Positions 25,582 to 34,169 of a stretch of DNA of 45,165 bases are shown here, in pieces. The stretch is from Pseudomonadota bacterium. Lineage in GTDB: Bacteria; Pseudomonadota; Alphaproteobacteria; Puniceispirillales; Marisalimonadaceae. How positions within the stretch are numbered: position 1 is the stretch's first letter; each line of letters opens with the position of its first letter. The notes under the pieces were generated by a model, which searched no databases, had not been told where the DNA came from, and saw only the letters and a list, made by a program, of their open reading frames with translations. A program made the position numbers and the translations under genes. The stretch lies in NCBI GenBank assembly GCA_027625145.1, contig JAQBXK010000014.1:1-45165 (forward strand), read 5' to 3'.

Positions 25582-26676
25582 TTATTTAATTTCTCCAATT
25601 TGACTTTCATGTTCTAGTAATTGATCTAATAAAGTTATAGCCATCATAGCTTCCGCTACTGGAACTGCTCTTATTCCGACACATGGATCGTGTCGACCTT
25701 TTGTTTTAATCTTAATAGCGTCTTTATCCGAATTGATAGAATTTTTTTCAGTTAAAATAGAACTTGTTGGTTTTACAACAAATCTTGCTATAATAGGTTG
25801 CCCTGATGAAATTCCTCCTAATATGCCCCCAGAATGGTTAGAGCTAAAGTAATAATCACCTTTATTATCTGGGAAAATCTCATCATTTGCTTCTTCTCCA
25901 GATAAAGATGCTAGATCAAACCCGGATCCTATTTCTACTCCTTTGACAGCATTTATACTCATAAGCGCTTCAGCAATTTGACTATCTAATTTTTTATAAA
26001 CAGGACTTCCTAGTCCTCTTGGAACATTTTCGGCTACGACCTCGATTATTGCACCAGCACTATTGCCACTTTTTCTTACTTCATCAAGCCATGTTTCCCA
26101 TTCTTTTGCAGCAAAAGGATCGCCACAGAAAAAATAATTATTATTAACTTCATTCCAGTCAAAATTAGCTCTATTAATTTTATTGGGACCTATTTGAATC
26201 ACGCTTGCCCTAATGATAATAGGTTGTTTTAATTTATGTTCTAATATTTTGAAAGCAACAGCACCGGCAGCTACTCTAACTGCGGTTTCTCTTGCACTTG
26301 ATCGTCCTCCTCCTCGGTAATCTCTTATTCCATATTTGGTTTGATAAGTAATATCGGCGTGTCCAGGTCGAAATTGGTTAGCAATTTCTGAATAATCTTT
26401 ACTTCTTTGATCTTCATTTTTAATATGGAGTGCAATAGGATGTCCAGTGGTTTTACCATTAAATACACCGGATAGTATTTCTACAGTATCACTTTCTTTT
26501 CTTTGCGTAACAAATTTAGATTGGCCGGGTTTTCTTCTATCTAAATAATACTGTATATCTTTTTCATCTATTGAAATTAAAGGAGGAACTCCGTCAACTA
26601 TACATCCAATGGCTTTTCCATGACTTTCCCCAAAACTAGTGAATTTAAATATGTTTCCAAAAGAGTTGCTTGCCAT
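25582..26676 (-). CDS. aroC: chorismate synthase
   Basis: Last step of the shikimate pathway: EPSP to chorismate, requiring reduced FMN. Signatures present are [19 protein letters not shown] (residues 14-32), [18 protein letters not shown] and the late [18 protein letters not shown]. At 364 aa it has normal length. It converges on tlyA with only three bases between stops, and fabI lies upstream on the same strand, matching alphaproteobacterial order. Confidence 0.97.
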   Translation of the reverse strand: MASNSFGNIFKFTSFGESHGKAIGCIVDGVPPLISIDEKDIQYYLDRRKPGQSKFVTQRKESDTVEILSGVFNGKTTGHPIALHIKNEDQRSKDYSEIANQFRPGHADITYQTKYGIRDYRGGGRSSARETAVRVAAGAVAFKILEHKLKQPIIIRASVIQIGPNKINRANFDWNEVNNNYFFCGDPFAAKEWETWLDEVRKSGNSAGAIIEVVAENVPRGLGSPVYKKLDSQIAEALMSINAVKGVEIGSGFDLASLSGEEANDEIFPDNKGDYYFSSNHSGGILGGISSGQPIIARFVVKPTSSILTEKNSINSDKDAIKIKTKGRHDPCVGIRAVPVAEAMMAITLLDQLLEHESQIGEIK

Positions 26677-26709
26677 TTAAATTCTTTCAAATAAATTAAT
26701 TTTAGAAAA

Positions 26710-27543
26710 TTAAATTTCTTTTTTTTCTGGAGACATATCTGGTGCATCAATAGCTTTCATTCCTACTATATGATAACCACAATCAACATGATGCGTCTCT
26801 CCTGTTACTCCAGCAGATAAATTAGATAAAAGATAAACACCACTTCCACCAACATCTTTTAATGTTACATTTCTTCTTAATGGAGAATTATATTGGTTCC
26901 ATTTAAGTATGTATCTAAAGTCACCTATTCCACTGGCGGCAAGAGTTTTTATAGGGCCTGCAGATAAACTGTTAACTCTAATTTTCTCACTTCCTAAGTC
27001 TGCAGCTAAGTATCTTACAGATGACTCTAGTGCAGCTTTTGCAACTCCCATAACATTATAGTGAGGCATTACTCTTTCTGCGCCATGGTATGTTAACGTT
27101 AACATAGATCCACCATTAGGCATCATATCTGCTGCCCTTTTTGCTACTGCAGTAAATGAATATACTGAGATGTCCATCGTAGTATAAAAATTTTTTCTTG
27201 ATGTGTCTATATACTCACCTTTTAATTCTTCTTTATCTGAATAAGCTATAGCATGCACAACAAAATCAATGGTTTCCCATTTTTCTTTTAAGGCTTGAAA
27301 AGTTTCATCTATAGCTTCATCACTAGATACATCACATGGTAAAACAATATTTGATCCTATCGATTCAGCAAGTGGGCGAACACGTTTCTCAAGTGCTTCA
27401 CCTTGATAGGTGAAAGCGATTTCAGCTCCTTGGTCTGCGGCTGCCTTTGCTATTCCCCAAGCTATAGATCTGTCATTAGCAACACCCATTACTATACCAC
27501 GTTTGCCGCTCATGATACCGTTGTTGAGTTCTTTTTCTGCCAT
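26710..27543 (-). CDS. fabI: enoyl-ACP reductase FabI (NADH)
   Basis: Final reduction of the fatty acid elongation cycle. It has the FabI nucleotide motif GVANDRSIAWGIA (residues 20-32). The active site is Y152 and the Y162-x6-K169 pair in HYNVMGVAKA, the spacing specific to FabI. The conserved SAGPIKTLAASGI lid follows. 277 aa. AGGA lies about eight bases before the ATG at 27543. An internal ATG at 27513 would give the shorter MSGKRG start. Probably cotranscribed with aroC, 33 bases downstream. Confidence 0.96.
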   Translation of the reverse strand: MAEKELNNGIMSGKRGIVMGVANDRSIAWGIAKAAADQGAEIAFTYQGEALEKRVRPLAESIGSNIVLPCDVSSDEAIDETFQALKEKWETIDFVVHAIAYSDKEELKGEYIDTSRKNFYTTMDISVYSFTAVAKRAADMMPNGGSMLTLTYHGAERVMPHYNVMGVAKAALESSVRYLAADLGSEKIRVNSLSAGPIKTLAASGIGDFRYILKWNQYNSPLRRNVTLKDVGGSGVYLLSNLSAGVTGETHHVDCGYHIVGMKAIDAPDMSPEKKEI

Positions 27544-27666
27544 AATGAATTTCCTAGTTCTAAATTTTTTTTAAAAATTAAAGTACATTGCAATAATTTA
27601 AAATTATTAAAGTAATTTATAATTATTTACTTCTTTTTAACATATTTAATATTAAAATCGAAATCA

Positions 27667-28194
27667 TTAATTAAGAGAATAACTTATTTTTTTCGTTAAT
27701 GTAATGATGTCCCCAGGATTATAAGATTTATTGCTATTTATAGAAATAGTATCTCCATCTATTTCAACGTCTAGTTTATATCCACTGATTTGTTCTTTAG
27801 TTTCAGAATAGACAACTTTTTCTATCCGACAAACTTCTCTTTCTTCATAATCTCTATTTGAGGCATTTTTTTCGCTTCTAACCACTTCAGATCCAATAAT
27901 TGCACCTAATGCAGTTGATCCTGATTTGCCACCACCTGATCCAATTTGATTTCCTATGGCTCCTCCAATTAAAGCCCCTATAAAATTATCAGCACCAAAT
28001 GTTTGTGCGTTTTGGTTAACAGGTATTCTTTTAATTACACATCTTTTCTCATTTCTTGGTATTTTTTGTGTCGTGTATGTTTTTAGAACTTCTACTGAGG
28101 ATACAGATCCAGTTGCTTGAAAAACCCTTGTTTCTGCTTGTCCATTAATTGAAATAATACTAAATGCGAATAATAAAAAAAAATGTTTAACCAT
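27667..28194 (-). CDS. glycine-zipper 2TM (SlyB/PcP-like) envelope protein
   Basis: A 175-aa exported protein. The N-terminal signal peptide probably ends after residue 20 (NGQA); no lipobox cysteine was seen. A central glycine-zipper hairpin (about residues 70-102, with FIGALIGGAIGNQIG and STALGAIIG) is typical of outer-membrane-associated 17-kDa-antigen/SlyB relatives. The C-terminal beta-rich part has two conserved-looking cysteines around it (C52, C122). Function in stress or envelope stability is inferred from the family only. Upstream of fabI on the same strand, separated by 123 bases. Confidence 0.8.
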   Translation of the reverse strand: MVKHFFLLFAFSIISINGQAETRVFQATGSVSSVEVLKTYTTQKIPRNEKRCVIKRIPVNQNAQTFGADNFIGALIGGAIGNQIGSGGGKSGSTALGAIIGSEVVRSEKNASNRDYEEREVCRIEKVVYSETKEQISGYKLDVEIDGDTISINSNKSYNPGDIITLTKKISYSLN

Positions 28195-28311
28195 AAAACC
28201 CTCTACTAGTTACTTTAAATATATCAAATAAAACATATATGTATAAAATAAGGCAAAATTAGTACTATAAGTAATAAAAAATAATATTATCAAAAATAGT
28301 GGAGATTAAGT

Positions 28312-28905
28312 TTGGAATTAGAAGCAATAATAGATCCTATTCCATTATTCAAAAAGTGGTTATCTGAAGCAGAGAAAACAGAACCTAGAGATCCTAATGC
28401 TATGCAATTAGCTACCGTTGCAAAAAATGGAATGCCTTCTGTACGTACTGTTTTACTTAAAGATATTATAAATGGAGACTTTGTTTTTTATACAAATTAT
28501 GAAAGTAGAAAATCTAATGAGATATTAGATACTTCAAAAGGTGCAATTTGCTTTTATTGGAAAAGCCTTAATCGTCAAGTAAGATTAGTTGGAAGCATAA
28601 AAAAAGTATCTGACGAAGTTTCAGATAATTATTATAAATCAAGATCCAGGGGTAGTAGAATTGGTGCTTGGTCATCAAAGCAATCAAGAGAGTTGGATAC
28701 AAGAAACACTTTGATGGAAGAAGTTAAAGCTTTTGAAGCTAAGTACCCTAATGACATTCCAAGACCAAATTTTTGGGGTGGTTTTGCTTTAACTCCAATA
28801 GAATTTGAGTTCTGGGAAGATGGTGATTTTAGGTTGCATAATAGATTTATTTTAAAGCCGACTGAGAAAAAAGATCAATGGACTGCTAAACGTTATTATC
28901 CTTAA
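28312..28905 (+). CDS. pdxH: pyridoxamine 5'-phosphate oxidase
   Basis: FMN oxidase producing pyridoxal 5'-phosphate. Family features are PNAMQLATVAKNGMPSVRTVLLK, FYTNYESRKSNEI, FYWKSLNRQVRLVG, SRIGAWSSKQS and the C-terminal WEDGDFRLHNRFI with KRYYP at the end. 197 aa, near-standard. The start is TTG, with GGAG seven bases upstream (28301-28304). Its last 20 bases overlap the 3' end of the convergent MFS gene. Confidence 0.95.
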   Translation: MELEAIIDPIPLFKKWLSEAEKTEPRDPNAMQLATVAKNGMPSVRTVLLKDIINGDFVFYTNYESRKSNEILDTSKGAICFYWKSLNRQVRLVGSIKKVSDEVSDNYYKSRSRGSRIGAWSSKQSRELDTRNTLMEEVKAFEAKYPNDIPRPNFWGGFALTPIEFEFWEDGDFRLHNRFILKPTEKKDQWTAKRYYP

Positions 28906-30166
28906 GTGTCTTTTTTTGTTTTTGTATTTCTAATAAACTCATAATTATAAAAATTAAATAACAAATTATCAGCAGCCCTAAAAAAAAGCCGAAGCCTGCT
29001 TGATATGCTTTTATCGAGTACCCAGACTGTTTCCCTGGCTCAACTATTTGCATTATTAACCCAATTCCGTATTGAGCTACGAAAGCCATTGAAAAACATA
29101 TTAGATTTACAGCAGTTGATGCTCGGGCAGCATAGCTTGTTGGAAAATGTTGGCTAAGGCCAGAGTATGCTAAGGTTGCAGCTAATGACGTTATGCTTAA
29201 AACAACCCATGGCCATATAGCTTGTGGCATTAACCCAAATGTAATGATAGTTAGAGGAAGAATAAAAAGTAATAACGCCCCTCCCATAACACCAACAGGT
29301 GTGATATTAAATCTTCTTAGGTAATCTGTAACTATTCCTAAAGATGTGGTGCCAATTGTCATCATTATCGTTGAGAAAAAAAGAATGTTTGCAATTTCTT
29401 TTTGATCAAATTTTCCTATATCAGAAAGCCAAGGACCTGCCCATAGCCCTAATATAGCTAGTCCTGTTCCGCCTGCAATTCCTGATAAAGGTCCTATTCT
29501 CCAAAATGCATAGCTAGTATAAATATGTTTTAAAACTTTTAAGATAGGCAACGGTTTTTCTTGGTCAACAGCTTCTTTCTTCTCAGGAACAATAAAAAAT
29601 ATTAATAGCCCTACAAAAATTGTAATTATTCCAAGAAATAAGTAAACACCTCTCCAATCTGTGATTTGCAAAGCCATTTCCAGAGGTCTTGATGCAACAA
29701 TAGCTCCGATTCCTCCTGCCGACATAAATAATCCTATTAAAAGCGGAAGACGTTCTTTAGGAAACCAAACAGCAAATGCTTTGAAGGCTGCCATTAAAGC
29801 TCCTGAAACACCAAGACCTATTAGCCCTCTTGCTATTGTTAGTGACAAAACATCATCACCAAAGCTAAATAAAATAGCGCCTGTAGCCGCAATTAAAAAT
29901 AAAAAGCTTTGAACTATTCGAGCGCCATATTTATCAAGTAGAATACCTAAAGGCAATTGGAATAGGCCAAATGTTAAAAAATATGCAGATGTAATGAACC
30001 CTAATTGTTCTGCGTTTAAATTTAAATCATTACTAAGGTAAGGGGCTAAAACTGCATTTGTAGATCGATATAGATAAGATAAAAAATAACCACATGCGAA
30101 TGGTAAAAAAATAAAAATAAATTTTTGTAAATTAGTTTCAGGAAGAGTTTTATTAATCCATTTCAT
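28886..30166 (-). CDS. major facilitator superfamily transporter
   Basis: Twelve predicted membrane segments in 426 aa. The MFS motif A equivalent GILLDKYGARIV lies after segment 2, and a long cytoplasmic loop with VPEKKEAVDQEKP lies between segments 6 and 7. The start region FLPFACGYFLSYLYRSTNAV places it among the anion/organic-acid type MFS carriers, but the substrate cannot be assigned. It is divergent from the M20 amidohydrolase, which could act on an imported substrate; that link is speculative. Confidence 0.88.
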   Translation of the reverse strand: MKWINKTLPETNLQKFIFIFLPFACGYFLSYLYRSTNAVLAPYLSNDLNLNAEQLGFITSAYFLTFGLFQLPLGILLDKYGARIVQSFLFLIAATGAILFSFGDDVLSLTIARGLIGLGVSGALMAAFKAFAVWFPKERLPLLIGLFMSAGGIGAIVASRPLEMALQITDWRGVYLFLGIITIFVGLLIFFIVPEKKEAVDQEKPLPILKVLKHIYTSYAFWRIGPLSGIAGGTGLAILGLWAGPWLSDIGKFDQKEIANILFFSTIMMTIGTTSLGIVTDYLRRFNITPVGVMGGALLLFILPLTIITFGLMPQAIWPWVVLSITSLAATLAYSGLSQHFPTSYAARASTAVNLICFSMAFVAQYGIGLIMQIVEPGKQSGYSIKAYQAGFGFFLGLLIICYLIFIIMSLLEIQKQKKTLKDNNV

Positions 30167-30278
30167 AACTTTTATAACTCCCCAAATTATAATTATTTTA
30201 TTGATTTATTTATTATAGAATAAGATCTTTGGTAATTAGCATATTCAGAATTATCAAGATAGTCTAATAATTAGAAAG

Positions 30279-30308
30279 TTGACCTTTTCTGATAACAGTA
30301 TTTATAAT
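30279..30308 (+). promoter_or_regulatory. sigma-70-type promoter for the M20 amidohydrolase
   Basis: TTGACC (30279-30284), an 18-base spacer and TATAAT (30303-30308), followed by AAGGAG and the ATG at 30328. It is the best promoter match in the window. Short inverted arms AGAAA (30273-30277) and TTTCT (30286-30290) straddle the -35 box and could be an operator. Confidence 0.6.
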
Positions 30309-30327
30309 TAGATATAAGGAGTATTTT

Positions 30328-31515
30328 ATGAAAACATCTAATGAGATTATAAATTTTTTACCTGAAATAAAAAATTGGAGGCATGAGTTGCACTCTCATC
30401 CAGAACTTGGATATGAGGAAGAGTGGACATCTAATTTTGTTGCAGAAAAACTAGAATCTTTTGGTATTGAAGTTCATAAAGGTTTAGGTAAAACTGGTGT
30501 TGTTGGAGTTTTAAAAGGTATTAACGCTAACCAAGGTGGCGGCGGAAATAAAGCTATTGGGTTAAGAGCCGATATGGATGCTTTGCCTATGACCGAAGAA
30601 AATGAATTTTCTTATAAATCAAAATTTGAAGGTCGTATGCATGCATGTGGGCACGATGGTCATACAGCTATGTTACTTGGCGCGGCTAAAGTATTATCTT
30701 TGAAAAGAGATTTTGATGGAACCGTATATTTTATATTTCAACCTGCGGAAGAAGGTGGCGGCGGAGGTCTTGCCATGATTGAAGATGGAATTTTTGAGAA
30801 GTTTCCTATGGATAGTATTTGGGGAATGCATAATTGGCCAGGGATGGAAGAAGGAACTGTTGCTGTTCACAAAGGTTCTGTAATGGCAGCGGCAGATCGC
30901 TTTGAAGTTACTGTAAATGGAAGTGGCGGGCATGCAGCTATGCCTCAAGCCACAAATGACCCTGTTTTAGCTACGGCAGCTATTGTTCAAGCTTTACAGC
31001 AAATTGTTTCGCGCAAACAAAATCCTCTTGATTCTGTTGTTGTTTCAGTAACTCAAATTAATGCGGGTTCTGGATTTAATATTATACCTCAGAAAGCAGA
31101 TTTTATTGGAACTATTAGAACTATTAACCCAGACACTCGTATCAATGTACATAAGCAATTTACAGATATATGTGAAGCAACAGCTTTAGCCTATGGGTGT
31201 GTGGCAGACGTTTCTGTTGTTAAAGGCTATCCTGTTACAATCAATCATGCTGATGAAAGTGAAAAAGCAATCGAGGTTGCATCAAGCTTATTTGGTGCGG
31301 AATCAGTTAAAACAAACTTATTGCCCTCCATGGGAGCAGAAGATTTTGCTTATATGTTAGAAAAAAAACCTGGATCTTATATATGGCTCGGTGCAGGCGA
31401 GGGTAAATCAGGTTGTATGCTTCATAATACTAAATATGATTTCAATGATAATGTTTTGCCTTTGGGTATTTCTTATTGGGAGCAATTAGTAAAATCAGAA
31501 TTACCATTAAGGTAA
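30328..31515 (+). CDS. M20-family metal-dependent amidohydrolase (hippurate hydrolase-like)
   Basis: Peptidase M20D-type amidohydrolase (hippurate/N-acyl-amino-acid/indole-acetyl-amide hydrolases). Metal-site motifs are GLRADMDALPM (78-88), HACGHDGHTAMLLGAAK with C107 and H109, and FQPAEEGGGGG with the catalytic and ligand glutamates. The dimerisation-domain motif GHAAMPQ and the late SMGAEDFAYM are also intact. 395 aa. Likely substrate: an N-acylated amino acid. Which one is not visible. A strong AAGGAG precedes the ATG. Confidence 0.92.
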   Translation: MKTSNEIINFLPEIKNWRHELHSHPELGYEEEWTSNFVAEKLESFGIEVHKGLGKTGVVGVLKGINANQGGGGNKAIGLRADMDALPMTEENEFSYKSKFEGRMHACGHDGHTAMLLGAAKVLSLKRDFDGTVYFIFQPAEEGGGGGLAMIEDGIFEKFPMDSIWGMHNWPGMEEGTVAVHKGSVMAAADRFEVTVNGSGGHAAMPQATNDPVLATAAIVQALQQIVSRKQNPLDSVVVSVTQINAGSGFNIIPQKADFIGTIRTINPDTRINVHKQFTDICEATALAYGCVADVSVVKGYPVTINHADESEKAIEVASSLFGAESVKTNLLPSMGAEDFAYMLEKKPGSYIWLGAGEGKSGCMLHNTKYDFNDNVLPLGISYWEQLVKSELPLR

Positions 31516-31557
31516 AATTAATAGACTTTGTTTAAGTTTATTAATATATATTTAAGT

Positions 31558-31818
31558 ATGAAAAATATTTTACTTTTTATTATTGTGGCATCAAGTGTTC
31601 TTATAATTATAACATTTTTTGCAATTGATTTATGGCTTCAAATGTCAGACGTAGAAATTAGTAATAATGGTATAATAGCTATTTTTGTAGGTGCTTTTTT
31701 TACTATCTTATTAGGCTCGGGCTTAATGGCCTTGATTTTCTTTTCTTCCCGATATGGATTTGATGATCAGGTGGAGCATGATTTAGACCGTTTATCTAAA
31801 AAACATACTAATTCTTGA
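31558..31818 (+). CDS. small two-helix membrane protein, unknown function
   Basis: 86 aa from the ATG at 31558; an in-frame TTG at 31528 would add ten residues. Two hydrophobic segments (about 4-24 and 38-60) are joined by a short polar loop, with a charged C-terminal tail containing DDQVEHDLDRLSKK. It begins 42 bases after the amidohydrolase stop and is probably cotranscribed. I do not recognise a family. No strong ribosome site was seen for either start. Confidence 0.6.
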   Translation: MKNILLFIIVASSVLIIITFFAIDLWLQMSDVEISNNGIIAIFVGAFFTILLGSGLMALIFFSSRYGFDDQVEHDLDRLSKKHTNS

Positions 31819-31932
31819 TGTTTATGTAATTACAATTTTTTATATTGTAAATAAACGCTTTTTTAGGAATTTATAAAGGGTTTATTTAAGTTTATTATTG
31901 TTTTTTTTTGAAATTGCTTTAACAGGTAAATC

Positions 31933-31980
31933 ATGAAAGTAACTTTTTTAAGTTATATTTTTTGGTTTAATGGCCAATAA
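31933..31980 (+). CDS. possible 15-codon leader ORF in frame with sulP
   Basis: ATG preceded by AGGT; codes MKVTFLSYIFWFNGQ and ends at a TAA four bases before the sulP Shine-Dalgarno. It is in the same frame as sulP, separated by the stop. It may be a coupled leader peptide, or chance. Confidence 0.2.
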   Translation: MKVTFLSYIFWFNGQ

Positions 31981-31989
31981 ACTAGGAGT

Positions 31990-33603
31990 TTGGTTATACA
32001 AAAAATATTCCAAGAGCTATCTCAAAAAATATCAGAAACTGAATTACAATTTTCTAATTTAAAAATTTCATCATTATTGAGATTTAAAACAGAAATTTTA
32101 GCTGGTTTAACTGTTGCTTTGGCATTAGTACCTGAAGCTGTATCTTTTTCTTTTGTAGCTGGTGTTCATCCTTTGGTTGGTCTTTATGCTGCTTTTATTG
32201 TTGGATTAATAACTGCTTTGATTGGTGGTAGGCCTGGCATGATTTCTGGTGCAACAGGTGCGCTAGCGGTTGTCATGGTTGCTCTAGTTTCATTACATGG
32301 TGTTGAGTATTTATTTGCAACAGTTGTATTAATGGGGGCGATACAGATTATTGCTGCTTTATTCAAGTTAGGAAAATTTATTAGATTAGTTCCTTATCCA
32401 GTTATGCTTGGTTTTGTAAATGGCTTAGCTATTGTAATTTTTTTAGCTCAAATGTCTCAATTTCAGATGCTTGATTCAGCCGGCACAAAGCAATGGATGG
32501 AAGGGCAAACTTTGTTTACTATGGTTCTGCTCGTTGTTGTTACTATGGTTGTAATATGGTTGGCGCCTAAAGTAACAAAAATTATTCCAGCTCCGTTAGC
32601 AGGAATAATTTTTATAGTGGTACTTGTTATGTTGCTAGACATTGAGGTTCCACGCGTTGGTGACCTTGCTTCTATTAAAGGTGGTTTGCCAACTTTTCAT
32701 ATTCCTTTAGTTGATTTTAATCTTGATACTCTTTTGATAATACTGCCGTACGCATTAATTTTGGCTGCAATTGGATTGATTGAAAGTTTATTAACACTGA
32801 ATTTAGTTGGGGATATTACTGGCAAAACTGGAGGTGCATCTAAAGAGTGTATGGCTCAGGGTGTTGCGAATACTGTAACAGGTTTTTTTGGCGGTATGGG
32901 AGGATGCGCAATGATTGGTCAATCAATGATTAATGTGAAATCTGGTGGTCGTACAAGAATATCTGGAATTTCAGCATCTTTATTTTTACTTTTATTTATA
33001 GTAATTGGTTCTTCTCTTATTGAACAAATCCCCTTAGCAGCTTTAGTTGGTGTTATGTTTATGGTTGTTATAGGTACGTTCGCTTGGCAAAGTATTATGG
33101 TTGTTAGGCGCATCCCAATAACGGATGTTATTGTTATGTTAATTGTAACTAGTGTTACCGTCATTTATGACTTAGCTATAGCTGTTATTTGTGGAGTAAT
33201 TCTTTCTGCTCTTGCTTACGCATGGAATAATGCAATACGTATTAGATGGCGTGTTGAAGTAGATGCAAATGGTAATAATGTTTATTATATAGAGGGACCA
33301 TTGTTTTTTGGTTCAGCACAAGGTTTTTCAGAAATATTTAACCCAAAAAATGATACTGATACTGTTATAATTGATTTTATTAATAGTCGTGTTGTTGATC
33401 AATCTGCTCTACAGGCAATAGAAGAATTAGCAATTAAGTATAAGAAAAAAAAGAAAAAGTTAGAATTAAGACATTTGTCAACAGATTGCCATTCACTGCT
33501 ACGAAAGGCCGGTCAGTTGATAGTAGGATCTGATGATGATCCAAGCTATGGCGTTGCTGTTAATTATGGTGTCAAGCCAGGTATTTTTATTAAAACCCAT
33601 TAA
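31990..33603 (+). CDS. SulP-family anion transporter with STAS domain
   Basis: SulP/SLC26 permease with about 12 membrane segments after the family start EILAGLTVALALVPEAVSFSFVAG. The conserved GLIESLLTLNLVGDITGKTGG and FGGMGGCAMIGQSMINV are present. A C-terminal cytoplasmic STAS domain follows (about residues 425-520, with VIIDFINSRVVDQSALQAIE). 537 aa. Substrate could be sulfate, bicarbonate or another anion. The only standard start is TTG at 31990, but AGGAG (31984-31988) lies one base before it. The same site is seven bases from an ATA codon at 31996, so the start is uncertain. Confidence 0.93.
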   Translation: MVIQKIFQELSQKISETELQFSNLKISSLLRFKTEILAGLTVALALVPEAVSFSFVAGVHPLVGLYAAFIVGLITALIGGRPGMISGATGALAVVMVALVSLHGVEYLFATVVLMGAIQIIAALFKLGKFIRLVPYPVMLGFVNGLAIVIFLAQMSQFQMLDSAGTKQWMEGQTLFTMVLLVVVTMVVIWLAPKVTKIIPAPLAGIIFIVVLVMLLDIEVPRVGDLASIKGGLPTFHIPLVDFNLDTLLIILPYALILAAIGLIESLLTLNLVGDITGKTGGASKECMAQGVANTVTGFFGGMGGCAMIGQSMINVKSGGRTRISGISASLFLLLFIVIGSSLIEQIPLAALVGVMFMVVIGTFAWQSIMVVRRIPITDVIVMLIVTSVTVIYDLAIAVICGVILSALAYAWNNAIRIRWRVEVDANGNNVYYIEGPLFFGSAQGFSEIFNPKNDTDTVIIDFINSRVVDQSALQAIEELAIKYKKKKKKLELRHLSTDCHSLLRKAGQLIVGSDDDPSYGVAVNYGVKPGIFIKTH

Positions 33604-33647
33604 TTTTTATATATTTTAAGAGTTGACTTTGTTCGCGATCTATAAGA

Positions 33648-33662
33648 GAACAAAACATGAAC
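33648..33662 (+). promoter_or_regulatory. LexA (SOS) box upstream of umuD
   Basis: GAAC (33648-33651), seven bases, GAAC (33659-33662): the direct-repeat SOS box described for alphaproteobacteria. It lies 24 bases before the umuD ATG and downstream of a TTGACT (33623-33628) that may be the -35 box, so LexA would cover the core promoter or transcription start. Confidence 0.75.
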
Positions 33663-33685
33663 AAAATTAATTAAGGATAAAGAAA

Positions 33686-34168
33686 ATGACACATCTTGAA
33701 ATAACTAAGAAAATATTAGCTCAAAATGGCCATTACAAAAGCACAATTAGATTAGATGTATTTAAACCATGTTTAAATAGACCTCAGGCTTTTCCTTTAT
33801 ATAGTTCTAAAGTTTCAGCTGGGTTTCCTTCTCCTGCAGATGATAACTTAGAAAAAAGTTTAGATTTAAATAGCTATGTAATTAAACGACCATCTTCAAC
33901 ATTCTTTGTTCGTGTTAATGGAGATTCTATGATAAATGCAGGAATACATGATAATGATATTTTAGTTGTAGATAGAAGCGTTAAGGCATCACACGACAAA
34001 GTCATTATTGCGGTTTTAGATGGGCAAATGACTGTTAAGAGATTATATAAACGTTCTGGTAAAGTTATATTAATGCCAGAAAATGATTTATATAAACCTA
34101 TTGAAATTAATGATGATACAAATATGGAAATTTGGGGTGTAGTTACAAGCGCTGTTCACTTTTTATAA
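33686..34168 (+). CDS. umuD: UmuD-like S24 autopeptidase, translesion polymerase subunit
   Basis: LexA-fold self-cleaving protein whose processed form activates the UmuC polymerase. The cleavage site is A45-G46 in KVSAGFPSP, with catalytic S81 in NGDSM and K118 in MTVKRLYK. The spacings 45-81 and 81-118 equal those of E. coli UmuD (24-60, 60-97). The protein is 160 aa and carries about 21 extra N-terminal residues compared with E. coli. AAGGA precedes the ATG, and umuC starts one base after the stop. Confidence 0.94.
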   Translation: MTHLEITKKILAQNGHYKSTIRLDVFKPCLNRPQAFPLYSSKVSAGFPSPADDNLEKSLDLNSYVIKRPSSTFFVRVNGDSMINAGIHDNDILVVDRSVKASHDKVIIAVLDGQMTVKRLYKRSGKVILMPENDLYKPIEINDDTNMEIWGVVTSAVHFL

Positions 34169-34169
34169 T

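Noticed and set aside
28229-28245. ACATATATGT palindrome between the glycine-zipper gene and pdxH
   Set aside because: Only ten bases of alternating A/T core in an A/T-rich region; expected by chance and without supporting context.
31990-33603. sulP as a pseudogene broken by the TAA at 31978-31980
   Set aside because: The SulP family start (EILAGLTVALAL) lies well downstream of that stop and the rest of the protein, including STAS, is complete; the upstream 15 codons are not conserved SulP sequence.
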